In this document: piece by piece, positions 7,937 through 15,160 of the stretch
How the letters are laid out: each line of letters opens with the position of its first letter
Numbering within the stretch: position 1 is the stretch's first letter
From: Clostridiales bacterium
GTDB lineage: Bacteria > Bacillota > Clostridia > Oscillospirales > Oscillospiraceae
Direction of reading: 5' to 3'
Assembly (NCBI GenBank): GCA_004556345.1
Contig: SFHQ01000025.1
Span: 1-25,078 of the forward strand
DNA: 25,078 nucleotides
The notes under the pieces: model-generated
Database searches by the model: none
The model's input: only the letters and a program-made list of their open reading frames with translations
What the model was told of the DNA's origin: nothing
Made by a program: the position numbers and the translations under genes

Positions 7937-9395
7937 AGCACATCTCTGGCGGGCCTGGTGGAAGGAGCAGGTGGAGCCGAAGATCCCCGTCCTCCATTCG
8001 CTGCAAATGCGCCTGGCCCTGGGCTACTCGGCCCTCATCGCTGCTCTGCTGATCCTGATGAACACCTATCCGCTGCTCATGAGCCAAAACCTCATGTTCC
8101 GCTCCCAGCAGACGGCCCTGGCCAACCAGGCTGTGGTCATCACCAACGCCCTCACCACCGCGGACCAGCTCACCCCCGCCGGGGTGGAGCAGTCCCTGAG
8201 CCAGGTGGAAGATCTGAACGTCCAGCGCATTTTGATCACCGACGAGGCCGGTCTGGTCCTGTATGACAGCCAGGAAAACGGCGTGGCGGGCAAATACGCC
8301 CTCACCGGGGAGGTCGTCGCCGCCCTGCGGGGGAACGACGCCTTTTCCAGCGCCTATCAGGACGGCCTCTTTTCCAGCCGGGGGGCCTGGCCGGTGATGA
8401 ACCGGAACCGGGTTGTCGGGGCCGTCTGCCTCTATGAGACCGACGGGGACCAGGGGGCCTTGCTGGGGGAATTGCAGCGGAACCTGCGGCTCATTTCCGT
8501 GGTGGTCTGCCTGGCGGTGCTGGCCCTGTTCGGGGCCTTTTCGACGTTCCTCTCCCGCCGGGTGCGGACGCTCTTGGGCGGCATCCGGACCGTGCGGGAA
8601 GGGGAGTACACCCACCGCATCTCCATGTCCGGCCACGATGAGCTGGCCCAGCTGGCGGAGGAATTCAACCAGCTCACCGGCCGCCTGCAAGTGAACGAAG
8701 AGGAGCGCCGCCGCTTCGTCTCCGATGCCTCCCACGAGCTGAAAACGCCCCTGGCGTCCATCCGCCTCATGACGGACTCGATCTTGCAGGATGCGTCCAT
8801 CGACCGGGAGACGACGCGGGAATTTGTGGCCGACATCAGCGACGCCGCCGACCGACTCATCCACATCAGCCAGGAGCTTCTGGAGCTGGACCGCCTGGAC
8901 CAGGGCCGGGACCTGGACCGCCGGGCCATCGACCTGAACGAGCAGGCCGAACAGATCGGCCGGATGCTGGCCCCCCTGGCCGAGTCGGCCCAGGTCACCA
9001 TGACCTTGACCCTGGGGGAGGGCTGCCTGGTCCGCTGCAACGACAAGGACGCCGGGCAGATCCTGAAAAACCTGATGGAAAACGCCATCAAGTACAACGT
9101 CCTGCACGGCCAGGTAGACGTGACCACCCGCCGGGTGGGGGACAAGGTAACGCTGTCCGTGACCGACACCGGCGTGGGCATCCCGGAGGCGGATATGCCC
9201 CGGATCTTCGAGCGGTTTTACCGCGTGGACAAGGCCCGCTCCCGCGCCGCCGGGGGGACGGGCCTGGGCCTGTCCATCGTCCGGGACGCCGTGAAGCGGC
9301 ACGGGGGCGAGATCACCGTCCAGGCCGGACAGCCTGCCGGGACGATCTTTACCGTCATCCTGCCGGCTTGGACGGGAGAGGGGGAGACGACATGA
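7926..9395 (+). CDS. Membrane sensor histidine kinase (HAMP, HisKA, HATPase)
   Basis: This 489-residue kinase has transmembrane helices at about 30-51 and 189-209 enclosing an extracytoplasmic sensor region of about 135 residues. A HAMP linker (about 210-262), the dimerisation helix with phospho-acceptor His270 (SDASHELKTPL) and a catalytic ATPase domain follow. The ATPase domain shows the N box NLMENAIKYN (382-391), DTGVGIP (414-420), FERFYR (428-433) and GGTGLGLS (443-450). All catalytic motifs are intact. It overlaps the response regulator by 11 bp and the following lipoprotein gene by an ATGA junction, so the three products are probably made together. The signal sensed cannot be inferred from the sensor sequence. 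Confidence 0.95.
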   Translation: MDNKAHLWRAWWKEQVEPKIPVLHSLQMRLALGYSALIAALLILMNTYPLLMSQNLMFRSQQTALANQAVVITNALTTADQLTPAGVEQSLSQVEDLNVQRILITDEAGLVLYDSQENGVAGKYALTGEVVAALRGNDAFSSAYQDGLFSSRGAWPVMNRNRVVGAVCLYETDGDQGALLGELQRNLRLISVVVCLAVLALFGAFSTFLSRRVRTLLGGIRTVREGEYTHRISMSGHDELAQLAEEFNQLTGRLQVNEEERRRFVSDASHELKTPLASIRLMTDSILQDASIDRETTREFVADISDAADRLIHISQELLELDRLDQGRDLDRRAIDLNEQAEQIGRMLAPLAESAQVTMTLTLGEGCLVRCNDKDAGQILKNLMENAIKYNVLHGQVDVTTRRVGDKVTLSVTDTGVGIPEADMPRIFERFYRVDKARSRAAGGTGLGLSIVRDAVKRHGGEITVQAGQPAGTIFTVILPAWTGEGETT

Positions 9396-9874
9396 GAAAA
9401 GGATGGCTTTGTCTGCTCCTCCTGGCCCTGTTGGGCACGCTCCTCTCCGGCTGTATGCGCCGGGCAGAGGCCCAGGGCTATGATGTTTACTATGTGGAGC
9501 AGTCCGCCGGAGCCGCCAGCGCCTTGGTCCCGGAGAAACACCCGCTGCCGTCCGGCCGTCCCTCTGTGGAGGGGCTGGTGGATCTGCTCCTCTCCCGCCC
9601 CCAGCGGGAGGACCTGACCAGCGCCATCCCGGAGGGCGTGACCCTGCGGAAGTGGACGCTGTACAACGGCTTGCTCACCGTAGATTTCACCAGCGGCTAT
9701 GGCACCCTCTCCGGCATCGACCTGACCTTGGCGGATTACAGCGTCGTCCTCACCCTGACCCAGCTAGAGGGGGTCGAGACCGTGATGATCACCGTAGACG
9801 GCGAAATGCTGGCCTACCGCGACCACCAGCGCCTGACGGCGGAAGATGCCTGGGTGCTGGCCGAAGCGTCCTAA
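9392..9874 (+). CDS. GerMN-domain lipoprotein
   Basis: The predicted 160-residue lipoprotein has a signal peptide with lipobox LLSGC (Cys21), followed by a GerMN (sporulation/spore germination, GerM-like) domain over about 55-145. The family pattern is visible: IPEGVTLRKWTLYNGLLTVD, then VVLTLTQLEGVETVMITVDG. It would sit on the outer face of the membrane. I take the ATG at 9392 because it forms an ATGA overlap with the kinase stop and starts a perfect lipoprotein signal; an earlier in-frame ATG at 9368 would spoil the signal. Being third after regulator and kinase, it may modulate the kinase sensor, as LpqB is proposed to do for MtrB in actinobacteria. Confidence 0.85.
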   Translation: MRKGWLCLLLLALLGTLLSGCMRRAEAQGYDVYYVEQSAGAASALVPEKHPLPSGRPSVEGLVDLLLSRPQREDLTSAIPEGVTLRKWTLYNGLLTVDFTSGYGTLSGIDLTLADYSVVLTLTQLEGVETVMITVDGEMLAYRDHQRLTAEDAWVLAEAS

Positions 9875-9936
9875 CGGCACAAACAACAAAAGACACGCAC
9901 AGCCGAGAAAGCCGTGCGTGTCTTTTTGCGCCGTTA
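9872..9936. terminator. Strong bidirectional Rho-independent terminator
   Basis: AAAAGACACGCAC (9888-9900) and GTGCGTGTCTTTT (9914-9926) form a perfect 13-bp stem with A- and T-runs on both sides. An outer TAACGGC/GCCGTTA pairing lengthens it. It ends the plus-strand lipoprotein operon, with the lipoprotein stop codon inside the outer stem, and the minus-strand pseudouridine synthase transcript. Confidence 0.93.
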
Positions 9937-9946
9937 GCGCATGAAA

Positions 9947-10600
9947 TTACTCGTTGTTTTGGAACCAGGTCCAAGGCTCGGTCTCCGGTGGGTCCAGCCG
10001 GAAATCCATCGCCTCGCCGGTGTCCGGGTGGGCAAAGGCCAGGTGGCTGGACCAGAGGGCGATCTGCCACTCTTTGGGGTCGGGGTACTTGCTGTACTTC
10101 CGGTCGCCCGCCAGGGGCATGTTGCGGGAAGAGAACTGGGCGCGAATCTGATGGGTGCGCCCGGTCTCCAGGCGAATCTCGACCAGAGAGAAGCCGTTCT
10201 TGTTGTCCAGCAGCTTGTAGTGCAGGACGGCCTGCTGGATGCCCTTGCCGGGGTATTTGGCGACGTAGGTCTTGCGGGTCTTCTCGCTGCGGCCCAGCAG
10301 GTCGATGAACGTCCCCTCGTCATACTGGGGCCGCCAGTGGACGACGGCCTGATATTCTTTCAGAAACGTATCCTCCCGGATCTGCCGGGACAGCTCTGAG
10401 GCGGCGGGGCCGGTGAGGCCGTAGACCATCAGGCCGCCCACCACCTGGTCCAGCCGGTGGACGGTGCGGACCTTGGCCTGGGGCTGGCCGATGGCCTCCC
10501 GGATGCGGTCGGGCATCCCGCCCGGCTCGTCCGTGGAGAGGACCCGGAAGGGCTTGACGCAGACGACGATGGACTCGTCCTGGTAAATGATGTCGAGCAT
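9947..10600 (-). CDS. RluA/RluD-family RNA pseudouridine synthase
   Basis: This 217-residue enzyme isomerises uridine to pseudouridine in rRNA or tRNA. It has the motif VHRLDQVVGGLMVY (47-60) with catalytic Asp51 and the downstream RLETGRTHQIR (143-153). The usual Thr/Ser-Ser-Gly after the catalytic Asp is VGG here, a variant I believe also occurs in related clostridial proteins. The N-terminal S4 domain of longer RluD proteins is absent. The ATG at 10600 is chosen because AGAGGAGAT lies directly upstream; an earlier in-frame ATG at 10630 lacks one. It lies 34 bp after the EamA transporter gene. The target nucleotide is unknown. Confidence 0.9.
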   Translation of the reverse strand: MLDIIYQDESIVVCVKPFRVLSTDEPGGMPDRIREAIGQPQAKVRTVHRLDQVVGGLMVYGLTGPAASELSRQIREDTFLKEYQAVVHWRPQYDEGTFIDLLGRSEKTRKTYVAKYPGKGIQQAVLHYKLLDNKNGFSLVEIRLETGRTHQIRAQFSSRNMPLAGDRKYSKYPDPKEWQIALWSSHLAFAHPDTGEAMDFRLDPPETEPWTWFQNNE

Positions 10601-10634
10601 AGTGATCTCCTCTGATTGGGGTCTGGGCATAGAG

Positions 10635-11495
10635 TCAGGCCGACCCGGATGAAACCGCGGCGGACTCTGCTTTGACGGTCAGTACATTATAGACCATCAC
10701 GCTGAGAAAGACAATGGCCCCGCCCACAAAGGCCAGAGGCGTCAGCCGCTCCCCCAGCACCAGGGCGACGAGGACGGGGTTCAAAATGGGTTCGATGCCC
10801 GTGACCAGCGAGGCCGACACCGGCTGGGTGTACTGGATGCCAGTGGTCAGGCACACATAGGCCAGCCCCAGCTGAAACACGCCCAGGATCACGGCGAAGA
10901 GCAGCGCTGTGTGGTCCCCAAGCTGCGGCTCCCGCACCAGGGAGGGAAGGCCAATGACGGCCCCCAGACACTGCCCAAGGATGGTTGCCCACAGCGGGTC
11001 GCCGCCGGGGAACTTGTTCAGCAGAAAGACCCCGGCGTAGCACACCCCAGCCAGCACGGCCAGAATATCCCCGATGAGATGTCCGCTGCCCAGGCTATCC
11101 AGGAAGAAACACAGGATGCCGCAGAAAATGCAGAGACAGGCGATGATGTCCAGCCGTTTCGGCTTCTCATGGAAAAACAGGCAGAGGATGAGGATCACGA
11201 AAAGCGGGGCGGTGAACTGCAATAAGATGGTGTTGGACGCCGTGGTGAGCTTGTTGGCGGCGGTGTACAGCGAGGTCGTGCCGCACATGGCGATGGCCCC
11301 GATGAGCACCCCCTTGGTAAACTTCGGTTTGTGGTGGGTGAGCTTGGCAAACAGCAGCAGGATACATACGGAAATGATGCTGCGGAAGGAATTGATGGAC
11401 AAGGGGTCCCATGGGATCATCTTGACGCACAGCCCGCCGATGCTGAACAGCAGGGCGGCGCAGAAAACCAACAGAAGCCCTTTTTTTGAGGACAT
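10635..11495 (-). CDS. EamA/DMT-family transporter
   Basis: This is a 286-residue integral membrane protein with about ten hydrophobic helices in two EamA repeats. The first repeat covers about 7-137 and the second about 145-275, with the typical second-repeat segment LVTGIEPILNPVLVALVLGERLT. The family exports amino acids, metabolites or drugs. The gene sits 41 bp behind O-acetylhomoserine sulfhydrylase and 34 bp before a pseudouridine synthase. Export of a sulfur amino acid or related metabolite is therefore possible but only inferred from context. The ATG has an AGAGGAG ribosome site at rather long spacing (about 10-11 nt). Confidence 0.9.
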   Translation of the reverse strand: MSSKKGLLLVFCAALLFSIGGLCVKMIPWDPLSINSFRSIISVCILLLFAKLTHHKPKFTKGVLIGAIAMCGTTSLYTAANKLTTASNTILLQFTAPLFVILILCLFFHEKPKRLDIIACLCIFCGILCFFLDSLGSGHLIGDILAVLAGVCYAGVFLLNKFPGGDPLWATILGQCLGAVIGLPSLVREPQLGDHTALLFAVILGVFQLGLAYVCLTTGIQYTQPVSASLVTGIEPILNPVLVALVLGERLTPLAFVGGAIVFLSVMVYNVLTVKAESAAVSSGSA

Positions 11496-11536
11496 GGGAA
11501 ACGCGCTCCTCTCTTGCTTGGGGGATACGGGGGAAA

Positions 11537-12820
11537 TTACACCTGTTCCAGCGCCTGCTCCAGGTCGGCCAGGATGTCCTTCACGTCCTCGATGCCCACG
11601 GACAGGCGGATGAGGTCGGGGGAGACCCCGGCGGCCATCAGCTCCGCGTCGGACATCTGCCGGTGGGTGGAGGAAGCGGGGTGGAGCACGCAGGTCTTGG
11701 CGTCAGCCACGTGGGTGGCGATGGAGGCCAGCTTCAGCCCGGCCATGAAGGTCTCGGCGGCCTTGCGCCCGCCCTGGACGCCGAAGGTCACCACGCCGCA
11801 GGTGCCGTTGGGCATGTACTTCTGGGCCAGCTCGTAATACTTGTCCCCCTCCAGGCTGGGGCAGTTGACCCAGGCGATCTTGGGGTGGTTCTTCAGGTAC
11901 TTGGCGACCGTCAGGGCGTTGGCGCAGTGCTGGGGCATGCGCAGGTGCAGGGTCTCCAGGCCCACGTTGAGCAGATAGGAGCTCATGGGGGCGGGGGTGG
12001 CGCCGAAGTCCCGCATGAGCTGGACCGTTGCCTTGGTGATGAAGGCCCCGCCCAGGCCGAAGCGCTCGGTGTAGGTCACGCCGTGGTAGCTCTCGTCGGG
12101 GGTGCAGAGGCCGGGGTACTTGTCGGGATACTTGGTCCAGTCGAAGTTGCCGCTGTCCACAATGGCACCGCCCACGCAGTTGGCGTGGCCGTCCATGTAT
12201 TTGGTGGTGGAGTGGGTCACGATGTCCGCTCCCCACTCGAACGGCTTGCAGCCGATGGGGGTGGCGAAGGTGTTGTCCACGATGAGGGGCACGCCGTGGC
12301 TGTGGGCGGCCTTGGCGAACTTCTCCAGGTCCAGGACGATCAGGGCGGGGTTGGCGATGGTCTCGCCAAAGACGGCCTTGGTGTTGGGCCGGAAGGCGGC
12401 GTTCAGCTCCTCCTCGGAGCAGTTGGGGTCCACAAAGGTAAACTCGATGCCCATCCGCTTCATGGTCACGGAGAAGAGGTTGAAGGTGCCGCCGTAGATG
12501 GTGGCAGAGGCCACCACATGGTCCCCGGCGGAGCAGATGTTGAAGATGGCAAAGAAGTTGGCCGCCTGGCCGGAAGAGGTCAGCATAGCTGCCGTGCCGC
12601 CCTCCAGGGCGCAGATCTTCGCAGCCACCCGGTCCGAGGTGGGGTTCTGCAGGCGGGTGTAGAAGTAACCGGCTGCCTCCAGGTCAAACAAGGCCCCCAT
12701 GGCCTCGCTGGTGGCATAGCGGAAGGTGGTGCTTTGCACAATGGGGATGTTGCGGGGTTCGCCGTTTTCCGGCACATACCCGGCGTGGAGGCACTGGGTG
12801 CCGTTCTGATAGTCCTGCAT
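11537..12820 (-). CDS. metY: O-acetylhomoserine sulfhydrylase (aminocarboxypropyltransferase/cysteine synthase), PLP enzyme
   Basis: This enzyme of the Cys/Met-metabolism PLP family makes homocysteine from O-acetylhomoserine and sulfide. The 427 residues contain YTRLQNPT (54-61), TSSGQAA (81-87), VDNTFATP (181-188) and STTKYMDGH (204-212), in which Lys207 forms the PLP Schiff base. The family-specific ~30-residue insertion with PGLCTPDESYHG supports the OAH sulfhydrylase group rather than cystathionine gamma-synthase. The ATG has AAGGAGG upstream and a well-formed sigma-A promoter about 60 bp further. No T-box or SAM riboswitch fits in the short leader, so control by a repressor or none is implied. 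Confidence 0.94.
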   Translation of the reverse strand: MQDYQNGTQCLHAGYVPENGEPRNIPIVQSTTFRYATSEAMGALFDLEAAGYFYTRLQNPTSDRVAAKICALEGGTAAMLTSSGQAANFFAIFNICSAGDHVVASATIYGGTFNLFSVTMKRMGIEFTFVDPNCSEEELNAAFRPNTKAVFGETIANPALIVLDLEKFAKAAHSHGVPLIVDNTFATPIGCKPFEWGADIVTHSTTKYMDGHANCVGGAIVDSGNFDWTKYPDKYPGLCTPDESYHGVTYTERFGLGGAFITKATVQLMRDFGATPAPMSSYLLNVGLETLHLRMPQHCANALTVAKYLKNHPKIAWVNCPSLEGDKYYELAQKYMPNGTCGVVTFGVQGGRKAAETFMAGLKLASIATHVADAKTCVLHPASSTHRQMSDAELMAAGVSPDLIRLSVGIEDVKDILADLEQALEQV

Positions 12821-12878
12821 GGGTAGGGTCCTCCTTGGTCTGTCGTGTCAAATCACGAAAACGAGAATTTAGCACATT

Positions 12879-12908
12879 ATTATACTCCGCCCGGTTCTTC
12901 CTGGTCAA
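12879..12908 (-). promoter_or_regulatory. Sigma-A promoter of metY
   Basis: Read on the minus strand, TTGACC (12908-12903) and a perfect TATAAT (12884-12879) are 18 bp apart. The leader to the metY start would be about 50 nt. Confidence 0.8.
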
Positions 12909-13138
12909 CCTATCAATTTGGTTTGAATCAGAAAGAAGGAAAAAATGCGCTGCTTTTTGAAGATAAAGTGTTGCTGTGAAAAACCGGACCTAGAACAAAA
13001 TCTTTTGTTTTCATGGGAAAACCCTTGATTTTTCGGTAAATTTCAGCGTATTTTCGGCCGTTTCGGAAAAGACTGGCTATCAATTTGTAAACCTTTGTAC
13101 AGAAAAATCAACAGTATTTGAAAGATTTAAAATACATG

Positions 13139-13167
13139 TTGCATTTTTTGTCGTTTCGGCTTATCAT
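13139..13167 (+). promoter_or_regulatory. Probable sigma-A promoter of the hydrogenase operon
   Basis: TTGCAT (13139-13144) and TATCAT (13162-13167) are 17 bp apart in a locally AT-rich tract. This predicts a leader of about 155 nt before the TTG start at 13331. The rest of the 12909-13330 gap holds no convincing gene; one 88-residue minus-strand frame there looks random. Confidence 0.6.
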
Positions 13168-13241
13168 AGGACCCGTACTTACTAAAATGGGATAGAATTT
13201 TTGTGCCGCTATTTTTGACACTGGGTCAGAGATAGCCCTTT

Positions 13242-13262
13242 TCATAGCATAGAGAGCTATGA
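13242..13262 (+). promoter_or_regulatory. Perfect inverted repeat in the hydrogenase leader, possible operator
   Basis: TCATAGC (13242-13248) and GCTATGA (13256-13262) are separated by 7 nt. The site lies about 75 bp downstream of the predicted promoter and 70 bp before the start codon. It could be a repressor site or a weak RNA hairpin. It does not match the Rex consensus I know. Confidence 0.4.
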
Positions 13263-13330
13263 GAGAGTGAGAGAGCAAATATATTGTGAAAGATGTTACC
13301 GAAACGATAAGATGAAAGGAGATCATTCTC

Positions 13331-15160
13331 TTGAGCAGACTCCGTATCACCCCCTGGGAAAACGCCCAGCGCACGGTGGACGACCTCTACGCCGACATGG
13401 AGCGACGGATCTCCGCAGCCCCCTGCGGAAACTGTCCGGTCGAGCTGACCAGTGCGTTCCTCAAGCTATGTCTTGCCCAGAGCTGCGGCAAGTGCGTCCC
13501 CTGCCGGATCGGGTTGGACCGTTTGGCTGACCTGCTGGACCGCCTGCTGGACGGCCAGGGCAGCCAGGAGGACTTAGAGACCATCCTCCGCACGGCCCAC
13601 ACCATCGTCGACAGCGCCGACTGCGCCATCGGCTTCGAGGCGGCCCAGATGGTCCTGGACGGCTACGTGGCCTTCCAGGACGATTACCTGGCCCACGTGA
13701 CCCAGGGCAGCTGTACCGCCAACTTCAAGAGCGTCCCCTGCGTGGAGCTGTGCCCCGCCCACGTCGATGCCCCCGGCTACATCTCCCTGGTGGGGGAGGG
13801 GCGCTATGCCGACGCCATTCGCCTGATCCGCAAGGACAACCCCTTCCCCTCCGTGTGTGCCCTGGTGTGTGAGCATCCCTGCGAGAGCCACTGCCGCCGG
13901 ACCATCGTGGACTCCCCCCTGAACATCCGCGGCATCAAGCGCTTCGCCGTGGACAACGCCGGGGAGGTCCCCGTGCCCCCCCGCGCCCCGGAGACGGGCA
14001 AGAAGATCGCCGTCATCGGCGGCGGCCCCTCCGGTCTGACCGCGGCCTACTTCCTCTCCCTCATGGGCCACCGGGTCAAGGTCTTCGAGCGCAAGCCCAA
14101 GCTGGGCGGTATGCTGCGCTACGGCATCCCGGCCTATCGTCTGCCGGCGGAGTATCTGGACCGCGACATCAACGCCATCCTGTCCACCGGCGTAGAGGTC
14201 CAGACGGACTGCGACATCGGGACGGACATCACCCTGGAGCAGCTGCGCCAGGACTATGACAGCGTGTACATGGCCATCGGTGCCTCCAAGCACAAGGGCC
14301 TCGGCATCCCCGGCGAGGACGCCAAGGGCGTTCTGTCTGCCATTGAGCTGCTGGACAGCACCATCCGCGTGGAAAAGCCGGACTTCACCGGCAAGGACGT
14401 GGTCATCATCGGCGGCGGCAACGTGGCCATGGACGCCACCCGCACCTCCATGCGTCTGGGGGCCAAGTCCGTCCGCTGCGTCTATCGCCGCCGCATCAGC
14501 GACATGACCGCCCTGATGGAGGAGATCGAGGGCGCCATGGCCGAGGGCTGCGAGATCCTGCCCCTGAAGGCCCCCGTCCGCATCGAGACGAACGAAGACG
14601 GGACCGTGCGCGGCCTGGTGGTCCAGCCCCAGGTCATCGGCGAGGTCAAGGGCGGCCGTCCCGCCCCCCGCAACGCCGACGTGCCCGAAGAGTTCTACGC
14701 CTGCGACGTGGTCCTCATGGCCGTGGGCCAGGCGGTGGATTCCGCCGTCTTTGCCGAGGACGGCGTGCCCACCCAGCGCAATAATATCGTCACCGCCGAC
14801 GACGGCAGCGTGCCCGGCTGGGAAGGCGTTTTCTCCGGCGGCGACTGCGTCTCCGGCCCCGCCACCGTGATCCTGGCCGTGGAGGCCGGCAAGGTCGCTG
14901 CCGCCAGTATCGACGAGTACCTGGGCTTCCACACGGATATTTCCGCCAACCTGGAGATCCCCGCCGCCCCCTTCCGCCTGAAAAACGCCACCGGCCGTGT
15001 CGACCTCACCGAGCGCGAGGCCAACTGGCGGAAAAACGACTTTGAGCTGATGGAAAACTGCATGTCCGAGCAGGAGATGGCGCAGGAGTGCAGCCGCTGT
15101 CTCCGCTGCGACCACTACGGTCACGCAGGCTTTAAGGGAGGGAGACTGGTAAAATGGTAA
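13331..15160 (+). CDS. NAD(P)H-dependent flavoprotein with NuoF-type Fe-S domain fused to GltD/NfnB-like oxidoreductase (hydrogenase partner)
   Basis: The 609-residue protein has three parts. Residues 30-125 resemble the C-terminal 4Fe-4S region of NuoF: CGKCVPC (52-58) plus Cys98 in DCAIG. Residues 128-215 carry the GltD-type cysteine set (137, 141, 176, 180, 184, 188). The rest is a two-dinucleotide fold with an FAD loop (GGGPSG, 230-235), an NAD(P)H loop (GGGNVAMDA, 361-369) and YRRR (385-388). The tail adds CSRCLRC (587-593). It probably passes electrons between NAD(P)H and the hydrogenase encoded next, whose start it overlaps by 7 bp. The TTG start has AAAGGAG 9 nt upstream. No NuoF FMN/NADH domain is present, so GltD-type flavin chemistry must serve. 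Confidence 0.85.
   Translation: MSRLRITPWENAQRTVDDLYADMERRISAAPCGNCPVELTSAFLKLCLAQSCGKCVPCRIGLDRLADLLDRLLDGQGSQEDLETILRTAHTIVDSADCAIGFEAAQMVLDGYVAFQDDYLAHVTQGSCTANFKSVPCVELCPAHVDAPGYISLVGEGRYADAIRLIRKDNPFPSVCALVCEHPCESHCRRTIVDSPLNIRGIKRFAVDNAGEVPVPPRAPETGKKIAVIGGGPSGLTAAYFLSLMGHRVKVFERKPKLGGMLRYGIPAYRLPAEYLDRDINAILSTGVEVQTDCDIGTDITLEQLRQDYDSVYMAIGASKHKGLGIPGEDAKGVLSAIELLDSTIRVEKPDFTGKDVVIIGGGNVAMDATRTSMRLGAKSVRCVYRRRISDMTALMEEIEGAMAEGCEILPLKAPVRIETNEDGTVRGLVVQPQVIGEVKGGRPAPRNADVPEEFYACDVVLMAVGQAVDSAVFAEDGVPTQRNNIVTADDGSVPGWEGVFSGGDCVSGPATVILAVEAGKVAAASIDEYLGFHTDISANLEIPAAPFRLKNATGRVDLTEREANWRKNDFELMENCMSEQEMAQECSRCLRCDHYGHAGFKGGRLVKW

Noticed and set aside
7656..9302. 548-codon minus-strand frame opposite the two-component genes
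   Set aside because: Antisense to an intact response regulator and kinase, without recognisable domains.
13280..13300. Possible Rex operator (TTGTGAA half-site) before the hydrogenase genes
   Set aside because: Only one half-site matches; the second half lacks the TTCACAA/TTAACAA pattern.
13108..13374. 88-codon minus-strand frame in the hydrogenase upstream gap
   Set aside because: No ribosome site or family resemblance, and it covers a likely promoter and the start of the real gene.
13574..15124. 516-codon minus-strand frame opposite the hydrogenase flavoprotein
   Set aside because: Same shadow effect; Gly/His/Asp-rich and no motif.
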